Shown here one piece after another: positions 1 through 8,095 of a DNA stretch of 60,231 nt. The translations under genes and the position numbers were made by a program. The DNA comes from an uncultured Clostridium sp. (lineage in GTDB: Bacteria > Bacillota > Clostridia > TANB77 > CAG-508): positions 1 to 60,231 of the forward strand of contig CABVAF010000006.1 of assembly GCA_902496295.1 (NCBI GenBank), written 5' to 3'. Each line of letters begins with the position of its first letter. Position 1 is the stretch's first letter. The notes below the pieces were generated by a model. It saw only the letters and a program-made list of their open reading frames with translations. It made no database searches and was not told the origin of the DNA.

Positions 1-31
1 TACCCTGCTGAGAAAATAGGTTGTCGCCAGG
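1..31 (+). rRNA. rrf: 5S ribosomal RNA, 3' end only
   Basis: The first 31 bases look like the 3' arm of a bacterial 5S rRNA: a CCCTG...GAGAAAATAGG segment followed by GTCGCCAGG, matching the usual ending in which AGTAGG...GCCAGG closes the terminal helix. A run of seven T at 32-38 is the expected intrinsic termination tract. The rest of the gene, and any rRNA operon, lies to the left of the window. The call rests on recognition of a short conserved segment, so it is good but not certain. Confidence 0.75.
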
Positions 32-38
32 TTTTTTT

Positions 39-397
39 ATGTTTAAAATTACCTATATAAGATTTTAAAATCTAAAGAAATTAGAAATTAAATATTAATT
101 TAATATATCAGGCATGACTATATTATATATATTAAATATTGTTATATATGTTAATTATATATTAAGAAAGCTTATATATTTAAATAAAATTTAATTTGTG
201 ATTTCTTTTTTTTCATATATGTGTTAAAATATTAACATGTAGTGTAGATTTGGTGGAAAAATACATATAATAATTGAAGAACTATTAGTTTTAAATTTCT
301 CTTAATTTGCAATTTACTTTAAATTTACCAAATTAGATATTGTTTAAAACTGTTAGTCTAATTTTTAAAACTTAAATTAGAAAGGATATGATTAAAA
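39..397. other. AT-rich intergenic region, no gene seen
   Basis: This stretch between the 5S rRNA end and the flavin reductase gene is extremely AT-rich. No open reading frame with a ribosome-binding site, no RNA gene and no strong consensus promoter could be recognised. An AAAGGA ribosome-binding site for the next gene lies at its right end. Confidence 0.6.
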
Positions 398-961
398 ATG
401 AGTAAAGTAGCTTGGAAGTCAGGAACATTTGAATACCCAATACCAGCTGTAATGGTTTCATGTGGTGATATGGATAAAAGCAATATTATAACAATTGGTT
501 GGACTGGAATTATAGCTTCAGATCCAGCAACATGCTATATATCTGTAAGGAAAAATAGATATTCACATGATATTATTAAAGAATCTGGCGAATTCGTAAT
601 TAATTTAACAACAGAGGACTTAACATATGCAACAGATTGGTGTGGAGTAAGAACAGGAGCAAAAGTGGATAAATTTAAAGAAATGAATTTAACTAAGGAA
701 CCAGCAAATTTTGTTAAATGTCCATTAATAAAAGAAAGCCCTGTTTCAATAGAATGTAGAGTTAAAGAGATAAAAGAAATGGGAAGTCATGATATGTTTA
801 TTGCAGATGTATTATCAATAGACGCCGACGAAAAATACATAGACGAAAATGGAGCATTTGATATTACAAAATGTAATTTAATGGCATATGCTAATGGCAA
901 ATACTTTACATTAGGAAATCAAATTGGAAAATTTGGATATTCTGTTCAAAAAAAGAAATAA
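398..961 (+). CDS. flavin reductase family / flavoredoxin-like protein
   Basis: The 187-residue protein has the FMN-binding split-barrel pattern of the flavin reductase-like (flavoredoxin) family: an N-terminal PIPAVMVSCGD strand, IITIGWTGIIASDP, and SVRKNRYSHDII followed by FVINLTTEDL. Members bind FMN and move electrons between NAD(P)H, flavin and partner redox proteins in the cytoplasm. It sits just upstream of a flavodiiron protein, a plausible partner, but a hairpin at 971-995 separates them, so they are probably separate transcripts. Substrate and electron donor cannot be read from sequence. The ATG follows an AAAGGA site. Family assignment is confident; the exact role is not. Confidence 0.85.
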   Translation: MSKVAWKSGTFEYPIPAVMVSCGDMDKSNIITIGWTGIIASDPATCYISVRKNRYSHDIIKESGEFVINLTTEDLTYATDWCGVRTGAKVDKFKEMNLTKEPANFVKCPLIKESPVSIECRVKEIKEMGSHDMFIADVLSIDADEKYIDENGAFDITKCNLMAYANGKYFTLGNQIGKFGYSVQKKK

Positions 962-970
962 TATATTAAG

Positions 971-998
971 GAGAACTGTAAGAAATACAGTTCTCTTT
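971..998 (+). terminator. intrinsic terminator after the flavin reductase gene
   Basis: A perfect 10-bp stem GAGAACTGTA (971-980) / TACAGTTCTC (986-995) with a 5-nt loop is followed by TTT, ten bases after the stop codon. Confidence 0.8.
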
Positions 999-1109
999 AA
1001 CAAGTAACAAATATGAATATCAATAATATAAATATATAGTTAAGTAATAATTAGTCACATATTGTAATTATATTATAAGTTAATTATTTATAAATGTAGG
1101 AGGTATAAA

Positions 1110-2306
1110 ATGAATACGAGGATTAATGATTATATTACTTGGGTTGGAAAAACAGACTGGGAACTTAAAAAATTTCATGGAGACGAGTTTACAACAGAAC
1201 ATGGTTCATCATATAATGCATATTTAATAAAAGATGAGAAAAATGTGTTAATAGATACTGTATGGCTTCCATATGATAGAGAATTTGTATCAAAACTAAA
1301 AAAAGAAATAGACTTGAAAAGTATAGATTATATAATTATACAACATGGAGAAGTTGACCATAGTGGAGCATTAATGGAACTAATGGCTGAAATTCCAAAT
1401 ACACCTATTTATTGTACAGCAAATGCAGTTAAATCAATCAAAGGACAGTATCATGAAGCGTGGAATTTTAATATAGTTAAAACTGGTGATAAGTTGAATA
1501 TTGGAAAACATATACTAACTTTTATAGAAGCACCAATGCTTCATTGGCCAGATACAATGTTTACGTATATGGATAAAGAGGGCGTATTATTTAGCAATGA
1601 TGGATTTGGGCAACATTTAGCTTCAGAATTCCTATATGCTGATGAAGTAGAGCAGGACAAGCTATGGAATGAAGCATTAATATATTATGCGAACATTCTA
1701 GCTCCATTTGGTATGATGGCTAAAAATAAAATAAATGAAATACTAAAAATGAATCTAGAGATAAATATGATTTGTCCAAGTCATGGTCTAATTTGGAGAA
1801 AAAATCCAGAGCAGATTGTAAAAAAATATTTAGAATGGGCAGATAATTATCAAGAAAATCAAGTTACAATTTTATATGATACAATGTGGAATAGTACTAG
1901 AAAAATGGCAGAAGCAATTGCAAGTGGAATAGAAAATATAGATAAAAATATAACTATAAAGTTAATGAATACTTCAAAAGATGACAAAACAATGGTACTA
2001 ACAGAAGTGTTTAAATCAAAGGCAATACTTGTGGGGTCGCCAACGGTAAATAATGGTTACTTACATTCAATAGCTGGAATACTAGAGATGATAAAAGGAA
2101 TGAAGTTAAAAAACAAAAAAGCATCAGCATTTGGAAGCTATGGTTGGAGTGGAGAAGCCACAAAATTAATTATAGAAGAACTTAAAAAGTCTGGTTTTAT
2201 AGTAGAAGATGAAGGAATGAAAACAACTTGGACCCCAGATCAAAATGTACTAGATGAATGTATAAAATTTGGAGAAAACTTTATTAAAACTATCAAGGAA
2301 CAATAA
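1110..2306 (+). CDS. flavodiiron protein (FprA-type A-type flavoprotein)
   Basis: A 398-residue protein of the usual two-domain length. The N-terminal metallo-beta-lactamase-like domain carries the diiron ligand pattern H79-x-E81-x-D83-H84, H145, D164 and H225. The C-terminal flavodoxin domain begins near residue 251 with an FMN phosphate-binding loop in TMWNSTRKMA. Flavodiiron proteins reduce O2 to water (and in some cases NO) in the cytoplasm of anaerobes, drawing electrons from rubredoxin or related donors. No rubredoxin domain is fused here. All diiron ligands expected for activity are present. AGGAGGT lies 7 bases before the ATG. It probably serves oxygen detoxification, alongside the Dps gene elsewhere in the window. 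Confidence 0.93.
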   Translation: MNTRINDYITWVGKTDWELKKFHGDEFTTEHGSSYNAYLIKDEKNVLIDTVWLPYDREFVSKLKKEIDLKSIDYIIIQHGEVDHSGALMELMAEIPNTPIYCTANAVKSIKGQYHEAWNFNIVKTGDKLNIGKHILTFIEAPMLHWPDTMFTYMDKEGVLFSNDGFGQHLASEFLYADEVEQDKLWNEALIYYANILAPFGMMAKNKINEILKMNLEINMICPSHGLIWRKNPEQIVKKYLEWADNYQENQVTILYDTMWNSTRKMAEAIASGIENIDKNITIKLMNTSKDDKTMVLTEVFKSKAILVGSPTVNNGYLHSIAGILEMIKGMKLKNKKASAFGSYGWSGEATKLIIEELKKSGFIVEDEGMKTTWTPDQNVLDECIKFGENFIKTIKEQ

Positions 2307-2394
2307 AAATGGTATAATTTTTTATAGAAAAAATAGGCAAACGAAGAAATATAAAAAATTGTATCTAGACTATAAAGAAAATAAGCAAAATTGG

Positions 2395-2423
2395 TTGACA
2401 TAGAAGCAAAAACGTGATAAAAT
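2395..2423 (+). promoter_or_regulatory. sigma-A promoter of the rpmG-secE-nusG operon
   Basis: TTGACA (2395-2400), a 17-base spacer and TAAAAT (2418-2423). The predicted start site is about 2430, so the transcript would begin within a stem-loop (2428-2450). Confidence 0.8.
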
Positions 2424-2427
2424 AATT

Positions 2428-2450
2428 AAGCGTATGTAGGACATACGCTT
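2428..2450 (+). promoter_or_regulatory. 5'-terminal stem-loop of the rpmG transcript
   Basis: AAGCGTATGT (2428-2437) and ACATACGCTT (2441-2450) form a perfect 10-bp stem with a 3-nt loop right at the predicted transcription start. It is not followed by a T-run, and the promoter lies just upstream, so a 5'-end mRNA structure (stability or translation control) fits better than a terminator. This is an inference. Confidence 0.5.
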
Positions 2451-2490
2451 TAAAAAATGATAAAAAGAGCTGAGGTTGGAGGTGTGTTAG

Positions 2491-2655
2491 ATGGCTGCAA
2501 AGGGAGCAAGAGAACCAATTACATTAGAATGTACAGAATGTAAGAGAAGAAATTATACAACACAGAAAAATAAAAAGAATAATACAGACAGATTAGAAAT
2601 CGTTAAATATTGCAAATTCTGTGAAAAACGTACAACACATAAAGAAACAAAATAA
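2491..2655 (+). CDS. rpmG: 50S ribosomal protein L33
   Basis: A 54-residue reading frame, ATG at 2491 and TAA at 2653-2655, preceded by GGAGG. The protein begins MAAKGAREPITLECTECK and carries two CxxC pairs (CTEC and CKFC), the zinc-binding (C+) form of L33. It ends KRTTHKETK, a typical L33 tail. L33 is a small protein of the large subunit near the E-site. Position directly before secE and nusG is the classical Firmicutes order and supports the call. The gene is too short for most default ORF cut-offs. Confidence 0.95.
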   Translation: MAAKGAREPITLECTECKRRNYTTQKNKKNNTDRLEIVKYCKFCEKRTTHKETK

Positions 2656-2676
2656 TCCTTTAAGGGGGAGAATATA

Positions 2677-3222
2677 ATGTCTAAAAAGAAAGGGACAAAC
2701 AATAAGAGTAATAAGAAAAATGCAAAGACTCAAGAAAACATCCAAAATGTAGAAAAAAACGAGGTATTAGAAAATGAAGCTAAAACTTCAGAAAAAGAGT
2801 CAGATAAAGTATCAAAAGAAACAAAGAAAGCTGAAACTACTAAAGTAGACAAAAAAGCTAAAAAAGATACTAAAAATAAAAAGCATTTTTTCAAAGACTT
2901 TAAAGCAGAATTAAAAAGAGTAATTTGGCCAACACCTAAACAACTTGCAAATAATACTGTTGCAGTTATTGTGGTTGTACTTATTATTGCTGCTATAGTA
3001 TTTGTTTTAGATTTTGCATTTGAAAGTATTAATTCACACGGAATTGATAAAATAAAACAAGTAGTAGAATCTCAAAATGTTGAAACAAACAGTGAAACAA
3101 ATACAGATGATGCTTCAAATACAACAAATATAGAAGTAGTAACTAATTCAGAAGAAATAGATGTACCAAGTAATACAAGTACAGAAAACACAGATAACGA
3201 AACAAACAATACACAAAATTAA
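2677..3222 (+). CDS. secE: preprotein translocase subunit SecE with long terminal extensions
   Basis: The conserved SecE core occupies about residues 70-118: FFKDFKAELKRVIWPTPKQL, then a single membrane helix (about 94-114) rich in V and I. SecE is an essential part of the SecYEG channel, clamping SecY in the membrane. Typical bacterial SecE of this class is 60-80 residues; this protein is 181. It has a Lys/Glu-rich N-terminal extension (1-68) and a Thr/Asn/Glu-rich acidic C-terminal tail (119-181) that would face outside the cell. Both extensions are in frame with no sign of a frameshift. Position between rpmG and nusG confirms identity. An AAGGGGGAG site precedes the ATG. Confidence 0.92.
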   Translation: MSKKKGTNNKSNKKNAKTQENIQNVEKNEVLENEAKTSEKESDKVSKETKKAETTKVDKKAKKDTKNKKHFFKDFKAELKRVIWPTPKQLANNTVAVIVVVLIIAAIVFVLDFAFESINSHGIDKIKQVVESQNVETNSETNTDDASNTTNIEVVTNSEEIDVPSNTSTENTDNETNNTQN

Positions 3223-3238
3223 TTAAGGAGGCTAAGAT

Positions 3239-3775
3239 ATGTCTCAAGAAAATGCAGACTTAGAGCCAAGATGGTATGTTGTACATACTTATTCTGGTTA
3301 TGAAAATAAAGTCAAAACAGACTTGGAAAAAGTAATAAAAAATAGAGAATTAGAAGAATACTTCTTTGATATCGTTGTTCCAATGGAAGAACAAATAGAA
3401 ATTAAAGATGGAAAAAGAAAAACTAATTTAAAAAAAGTTTTCCCAGGTTATGTTTTAGTTAAAATGATTGTAACAGAAAAAACATGGTACATAGTAAGAA
3501 ATACAAGAGGAGTAACAGGCTTTGTTGGATCAGGAACAGACCCTATTCCACTTACAGATGAAGAAATAAGAAATATGGGATTTGAAGAGCTAACACAAGT
3601 GAATGTAGATTATGCTGTTAATGACTCTGTTAAAGTCTTAGTAGGACCATTAAAAGACTTTATTGGAACTGTTACAGAAATAAATAAAGAAAAACACAAA
3701 GTAAAAGTATCAGTATCAATGTTTGGTAGAGAAACTCCAGTTGAACTAGAGCTATCTCAAGTTATAAAAGTTTAA
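3239..3775 (+). CDS. nusG: transcription termination/antitermination protein NusG
   Basis: At 178 residues this is normal length for NusG. The NGN domain starts with PRWYVVHTYSGYENKVK and includes FPGYVLVKM and the VRNTRGVTGFVG segment that contacts the RNA polymerase clamp. A C-terminal KOW domain (VKVLVGPLKDFIGTVTEI) couples to Rho or S10. It acts on elongating RNA polymerase, modulating pausing and termination. The gene lies 16 bases after secE and 21 bases before rplK, in one operon with AAGGAGG-type sites. Identification is secure. Confidence 0.97.
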   Translation: MSQENADLEPRWYVVHTYSGYENKVKTDLEKVIKNRELEEYFFDIVVPMEEQIEIKDGKRKTNLKKVFPGYVLVKMIVTEKTWYIVRNTRGVTGFVGSGTDPIPLTDEEIRNMGFEELTQVNVDYAVNDSVKVLVGPLKDFIGTVTEINKEKHKVKVSVSMFGRETPVELELSQVIKV

Positions 3776-3796
3776 TTTAAAGGAGGTGCTAAAGAA

Positions 3797-4225
3797 ATGG
3801 CAGGAAAGGAAGTAGCAAACATTATTAAATTACAAATTCCAGGAGGAAAAGCAAGTCCAGCTCCACCAGTAGGACCAGCATTAGGTGGTAGTGGTGTTAA
3901 TATTATGGACTTTGTAAAACAATTTAATGATAGAACTGCTAACCAAGCAGGAACTATAATTCCAGTTGTTATTACAGTTTACAAAGACAAATCATTTGAT
4001 TTTATAACAAAAGAACCACCTATGGCAGTATTAATAAAGAAAGCTGCTAAAATAGAAAAAGGTTCAGGAAAACCTAACAAAGAAAAGGTTGCAACAATAA
4101 CAATGGATCAAGTTGAAGAAATTGCTAAAACAAAAATGCCAGACTTAAATGCTGCATCATTAGAAACAGCAATGAGTATGGTAGCTGGAACAGCTAGATC
4201 TATGGGTGTTATTGTAAAAAAATAA
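3797..4225 (+). CDS. rplK: 50S ribosomal protein L11
   Basis: A 142-residue protein, the usual L11 length, with the N-terminal IIKLQIPGGKASPAPPVGPALG motif (proline-rich hinge side) and a C-terminal rRNA-binding domain ending GTARSMGVIV. L11 binds 23S rRNA in the GTPase-associated centre and takes part in factor binding and the stringent response. It is followed by rplA, forming the L11-L1 pair normal in bacteria. AAAGGAGGT precedes the ATG. Confidence 0.98.
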   Translation: MAGKEVANIIKLQIPGGKASPAPPVGPALGGSGVNIMDFVKQFNDRTANQAGTIIPVVITVYKDKSFDFITKEPPMAVLIKKAAKIEKGSGKPNKEKVATITMDQVEEIAKTKMPDLNAASLETAMSMVAGTARSMGVIVKK

Positions 4226-4283
4226 TTTAAAATATTAATAATTGGGAGAAGTTAAAACTTCGTTAAAACCAAAGGAGGTAAAA

Positions 4284-4967
4284 ATGAAAAGAGGTAAGAG
4301 ATATCAAGAAGCTGAAAAGCTTGTAGATAGAAAAAAACTATATGATGCTAAAGAAGCATTAGAAGTTATTGAAAAAATGCCAAAACCAAAATTTGACGAA
4401 ACAGTTGAACTACATGTTAAATTAGGTGTAGATTCAAAACAAGCTGACCAACAAGTAAGAGGTACAACAGTACTTCCAAATGGTACAGGTAAAACTTTAA
4501 GAGTATTAGTATTTGCAAAAGGACCAAAGGCTGAAGAAGCTAAAAAAGCAGGAGCAGACTTTGTAGGAGCAGAAGAACTAATACCAAAAATTCAAAACGA
4601 AAATTGGTTTGAATATGATGTTATAGTAGCTACTCCAGATATGATGGGTGTAGTAGGAAGATTAGGTAAAGTATTAGGACCAAAAGGATTAATGCCAAAC
4701 CCAAAATCTGGTACAGTAACAATGGATGTTACAAAAGCTATTAATGAAATTAAATCTGGTAAAGTAGAATACAGATTAGATAAAAATAACATTATTCACC
4801 TAGGATTTGGAAAAGTTTCATTTGGTGCTCAAAAATTACTAGAAAACTATGAAACAGTAATGAATGCTATAATTAAAGCAAAACCAGCAGCAGCTAAAGG
4901 ACAATATATAAAGAGTGTTGCTATATCTTCTAGTATGGGACCAAGTATGTATATAGACCAAAAATAA
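4284..4967 (+). CDS. rplA: 50S ribosomal protein L1
   Basis: Starting at the ATG at 4284 gives 227 residues, the family length. AAAGGAGG lies just ahead. An in-frame TTG at 4242 would add 14 residues but has no ribosome-binding site, so it was not used. Signature segments include the RNA-binding pattern GxVGRLGKVLGPKGLMPNPKSGT. L1 binds 23S rRNA at the mobile L1 stalk and can repress its own mRNA. It is the last gene before the L10 leader, so rplK-rplA and rplJ-rplL are separated by a regulatory RNA region. Confidence 0.96.
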   Translation: MKRGKRYQEAEKLVDRKKLYDAKEALEVIEKMPKPKFDETVELHVKLGVDSKQADQQVRGTTVLPNGTGKTLRVLVFAKGPKAEEAKKAGADFVGAEELIPKIQNENWFEYDVIVATPDMMGVVGRLGKVLGPKGLMPNPKSGTVTMDVTKAINEIKSGKVEYRLDKNNIIHLGFGKVSFGAQKLLENYETVMNAIIKAKPAAAKGQYIKSVAISSSMGPSMYIDQK

Positions 4968-4980
4968 TAATTAATATATA

Positions 4981-5092
4981 GTTTTAAGCCATAGACAGTA
5001 AGCATAAAAATAAGTCTTACCGAGGCATATTAAAGAGCGGAAAATAAACCAATCTTTTATGCCTGTGGCGTAAAGATTGGTTTTAATTTTTT
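4981..5092 (+). promoter_or_regulatory. ribosomal protein L10 leader of rplJL
   Basis: The 150-base gap before rplJ holds an AT-rich but structured leader: an AGTAAGC...GTCTTACC pairing, a GAGGCAT region, and a final strong hairpin pairing AAACCAATCTTT (about 5046-5057) with AAAGATTGGTTT (5073-5084), followed by a T-rich run. This matches in position and form the L10 leader of Firmicutes, where the L10(L12)4 complex binds its own mRNA. The last hairpin could act as an attenuator. Identification rests on location and hairpins, not on a covariance search. Confidence 0.7.
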
Positions 5093-5123
5093 AATATATA
5101 TAAATTAAGAAAGAGGTGAAAAA

Positions 5124-5624
5124 ATGGCTAGTGAAAAAATTATAAAACAAAAGGAAGCAGCAATAAAAGAATTAGCAGAACAATTTAAATCAGATAAACT
5201 TATTCTTTTAGCAGATTACAGAGGAATTAATGTAGAGCAAGTAACAAAGTTAAGAAGTGACTTAAGAAATGCAAATGCATCATACAAAGTTATAAAGAAT
5301 AACATTGTAAAAAGAGCACTAAACTTAAATGGTGAAAATGGTCTAGATTCATTATTAGAAGGACCAACAGCCGTTATAACAAGTAAAGAAGATTATTTAG
5401 AAGCATCTAAAATAATTTACAACTTTAGCAAAGATAACGATTTCTACAAAATTAAAGGTGGAATAATAGATGGAAAAGTAATGACAGCAGAAGAAATTAT
5501 CACACTTGCAAAACTTCCATCAAGACAAGAATTACTTGCAAAACTTGCTGGAGCTTTACTTGGAAATATTACAAAACTTGCAGTTGCATTGGATCAAGTA
5601 AAAGCACAAAAAGAAAATGCATAG
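5124..5624 (+). CDS. rplJ: 50S ribosomal protein L10
   Basis: The 166-residue product has the L10 N-terminal fold: KQKEAAIKELAEQFKSDKLI, then the ADYRGINVEQVTKLRSDLR segment and the YKVIKNNIVKRAL rRNA-binding region, with a C-terminal helix that carries L12 dimers. L10 is the base of the ribosomal stalk. GAGGTGA precedes the ATG. The gene follows the L10 leader and precedes rplL, as expected. Confidence 0.97.
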   Translation: MASEKIIKQKEAAIKELAEQFKSDKLILLADYRGINVEQVTKLRSDLRNANASYKVIKNNIVKRALNLNGENGLDSLLEGPTAVITSKEDYLEASKIIYNFSKDNDFYKIKGGIIDGKVMTAEEIITLAKLPSRQELLAKLAGALLGNITKLAVALDQVKAQKENA

Positions 5625-5752
5625 ATAATATTATAATTATACTAATATATAGCAAATTTTATTATACTATAACTTTTTCATAAAATTTGTTATATAAAAT
5701 AACTTAATAGGTAGCCAAACCTATAATAAAAATAATAAGGAGGAATTTTAAA

Positions 5753-6121
5753 ATGGCAAAAATAGATGAATTATTAGAAACTATTGACAGCTTAACAGTT
5801 GTTGAATTAGCAGAATTAGTAAAAGGAATAGAAGAAAAATATGGAGTATCTGCAGCAGCAGTAGCAGCACCAGTAGCAGGAGCAGCTGGAGCAGGAGCAG
5901 CTGAAGAAAAATCAGAATTTAATGTAGTATTAAAAGATGTTGGAGCAAACAAAATCCAAGTAATTAAAGTAGTTAGAGATGCTACAGGATTAGGATTAAA
6001 AGAAGCTAAAGATTTAGTTGATGGAGCTCCAAAAACAGTTAAAGAAGGAGTTAAGAAAGAAGAAGCTGAAGAATTAAAAGCTAAATTCGCAGAAGCAGGA
6101 GCAACTGTAGAATTACAATAA
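5753..6121 (+). CDS. rplL: 50S ribosomal protein L7/L12
   Basis: A 122-residue protein with three clear parts: an N-terminal dimerisation domain (1-30), an Ala/Gly-rich flexible hinge (about 34-52) and the C-terminal factor-binding domain with FNVVLKDVGANKIQVIKVVR and GLGLKEAKDLVDGAPK. Multiple copies on L10 recruit elongation factors. AAGGAGGA precedes the ATG. A strong terminator follows. Unlike most bacteria, rpoB does not come next; a convergent XRE regulator does. Confidence 0.98.
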   Translation: MAKIDELLETIDSLTVVELAELVKGIEEKYGVSAAAVAAPVAGAAGAGAAEEKSEFNVVLKDVGANKIQVIKVVRDATGLGLKEAKDLVDGAPKTVKEGVKKEEAEELKAKFAEAGATVELQ

Positions 6122-6137
6122 TATTGATAAAATAATA

Positions 6138-6178
6138 AAAAATAAAAGTTAATACTTAAGTATTAACTTTTATTTTTT
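6138..6178. terminator. bidirectional terminator after rplL
   Basis: A near-perfect 20-bp inverted repeat centred on CTTAAG (GTTAATACTT / AAGTATTAAC, with flanking A-run and T-run) lies just past the rplL stop codon. The A/T flanks would let it work on both strands. Confidence 0.85.
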
Positions 6179-6345
6179 ATATTGAGATGGTTATTATACG
6201 CTTTATTAGAAACTACATTATAATATTAGAAATAAGTTCTAATGTTATAATATAAAAATATTATTTACAATTAAAAAAATACAACTAAAAATAATAGAAA
6301 CATTAAATAAAATTTTACACTTCTATATAAAATTTAAATATTTAG

Positions 6346-6744
6346 TTATTTTTGTAATTTTAGTAAATCTTTTATAATTAATCGTATTACATCTTTATTT
6401 TTTTCTGTTAATTTTAAGTAAGATTGGATAAATTCGTCATCATCTGATATAGTATTTAGCAAAGAATTATTTGAACATTCAATTACATTAGAAAAGAAAA
6501 CATCTGCATTTATATTTAAGGCATTGCACAAACAAGAAATTGTAGAAGCACTTCCAAATGCTAATCCTCTTTCTAATTGACCAATGTATCTAGTAGAAAG
6601 CCCTGTTTTTTCTGCTAATTGCTCTTGTGTATAGTTAGCAGATACTCTAGCTAAATGAATGTTTTTTCCAATCTTTTTTCTTAATTCTTCATCAGATTTC
6701 TTTTTTAAATTAATATCTTCTTTGTTAACAATATTATTATTCAT
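6346..6744 (-). CDS. XRE family transcriptional regulator
   Basis: A 132-residue protein with a helix-turn-helix of the Cro/C1 type at about residues 24-78: IGKNIHLARVSANYTQEQLAEKTGLS followed by YIGQLERG. The C-terminal half is probably a dimerisation region. It faces away from plsX. The ATG at 6744 was preferred over an in-frame TTG nine bases upstream because the GAGG...GGGGG purine stretch lies at normal distance from the ATG. The gap between this gene and plsX holds three palindromes that could be its operators. Target genes are unknown. Confidence 0.85.
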   Translation of the reverse strand: MNNNIVNKEDINLKKKSDEELRKKIGKNIHLARVSANYTQEQLAEKTGLSTRYIGQLERGLAFGSASTISCLCNALNINADVFFSNVIECSNNSLLNTISDDDEFIQSYLKLTEKNKDVIRLIIKDLLKLQK

Positions 6745-6784
6745 AGCCCCCAACCTCTTTTATGCATGTATTATATCAGGAATT

Positions 6785-6899
6785 TTCTACCAGTAGAAGG
6801 AACAATTTACCAATATAAGTAAATGATATAAGAACAAATAATAGGTAAAATACGTATATAAAAACGCTAATATCATATAAATTTTACCTTAAGGTAAAA
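6785..6899. promoter_or_regulatory. cluster of three palindromes, candidate operators
   Basis: Three inverted repeats lie between the divergent XRE gene and plsX: TTCTAC-CA-GTAGAA (6785-6798), ATTTAC-N8-GTAAAT (6805-6824) and a perfect 18-base TTTTACCTTAAGGTAAAA (6882-6899). All contain TAC/GTA half-sites, suggesting one protein, perhaps the adjacent XRE regulator. The whole 319-base gap otherwise holds only the plsX promoter. Confidence 0.45.
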
Positions 6900-6984
6900 C
6901 TATATATTAGAAAAATTATACTCAGTGGTCAATTAATTTGCATATAAAATAAAATCGTAGTAAAATAAAAATACTCGTTTTTCA

Positions 6985-7013
6985 TTGACTTTGATAAATA
7001 TAAGTTATAAAAT
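6985..7013 (+). promoter_or_regulatory. promoter of plsX
   Basis: TTGACT (6985-6990), 17-base spacer, TAAAAT (7008-7013), 60 bases before the plsX ATG. Confidence 0.65.
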
Positions 7014-7072
7014 AATAAAGCAATAATATATATTATAAAAACATTAAAAGTAGCTAGAAGGGGAGAAAGTAA

Positions 7073-8095
7073 ATGGTTATATTATTAGATGCTATGGGTG
7101 GAGATAATGCACCAGATGCAACTATTAGAGGAGCTGTAAAAGCAATAAATCAAATTAATGCCAAACTTATATTAATAGGAAATGAAGATATTATAAAATC
7201 AAAAGTAAGAGAATTTTATAATAAAGATATTAGCGAAATTTCAGATAGATTAGAAATAAAAAATACTACAGAGACAATAGAAATGGAAGATATACCTACA
7301 CAAGCAATAAAACATAAAAAAGACTCTTCTATGGTAGTAGGATTCAATATGTTAAAAGCAGGAGAGGGAGATGTATTTATTTCAGCAGGAAACTCAGGAG
7401 CTTTACTTACAGGTGCTACACTATTGGTAGGAAGAATAAAAGGAGTAGATAGACCAGCTTTAGCAGGAATACTTCCAGCATATAAAAGTAGATTGGTGTT
7501 AATGGATTGTGGATCTAATACAAACTGTAAACCTATAAATCTATTACAATTTGCACAAATGTCTAGCATATATTTAAAAACAACATTAGGAGTAGAAAGT
7601 CCTAGAGTAGGATTGCTAAATATAGGTACTGAAGAAACCAAAGGAAATGAACTTACAAAAGAGTCATATAAACTATTAAAAGAAAAATCTGAAGAATTAG
7701 GTATTAACTTTATTGGTAATGTAGAAGGAAGAGATGCATTTTCTGGAAAAGTAGATATAGTAGTTACAGATGGCTTTACAGGAAATATATTTTTAAAGGC
7801 AGTAGAAGGATTAGGTAAATTTGTAAAAAGAAGTTTAACAGAAAGCTTAAAGAGAAATCTACTTTCAAAAATAGCAGCATTACCATCTTTACCAGCAATA
7901 AAAAGATTTTCTAAAACAGTTGACTATAAAGAATATGGAGGAGCTTTATTTTTAGGTGTAAACAAACCTGTTGTTAAAGCACATGGTAGTAGTGATGAAA
8001 AACTATTTGAATTTACAATAAAACAAGCAGAGCAATTTGTAGAAAATAAGGCTGTAGACAAACTAATAGAAGAGTTCCAAAAGGAACAAAAATAA
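7073..8095 (+). CDS. plsX: phosphate acyltransferase PlsX
   Basis: The protein is 340 residues, normal for PlsX, starting VILLDAMGGDNAPDATIRGA, the family's N-terminal signature, with GDVFISAGNSGALLTG, MDCGSNTNCKP and VVTDGFTGNIFLKAVEG further on. PlsX makes acyl-phosphate from acyl-ACP, the first step of phosphatidic acid synthesis in most Gram-positive bacteria, at the membrane surface. It is followed by acpP, its substrate carrier, as in other Firmicutes, but fapR, fabD and fabG that often sit here are missing. The ATG has a GGGGAGA site. Identification is secure. Confidence 0.97.
   Translation: MVILLDAMGGDNAPDATIRGAVKAINQINAKLILIGNEDIIKSKVREFYNKDISEISDRLEIKNTTETIEMEDIPTQAIKHKKDSSMVVGFNMLKAGEGDVFISAGNSGALLTGATLLVGRIKGVDRPALAGILPAYKSRLVLMDCGSNTNCKPINLLQFAQMSSIYLKTTLGVESPRVGLLNIGTEETKGNELTKESYKLLKEKSEELGINFIGNVEGRDAFSGKVDIVVTDGFTGNIFLKAVEGLGKFVKRSLTESLKRNLLSKIAALPSLPAIKRFSKTVDYKEYGGALFLGVNKPVVKAHGSSDEKLFEFTIKQAEQFVENKAVDKLIEEFQKEQK

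Noticed and set aside
4242..4283. TTG at 4242 as the start of rplA
   Set aside because: The extension is not part of L1 and the AAGGAGG site precedes the ATG at 4284.
4592..4792. A 66-residue - strand frame inside rplA
   Set aside because: It lies wholly within a confident ribosomal protein gene and has no ribosome-binding site or recognisable product.
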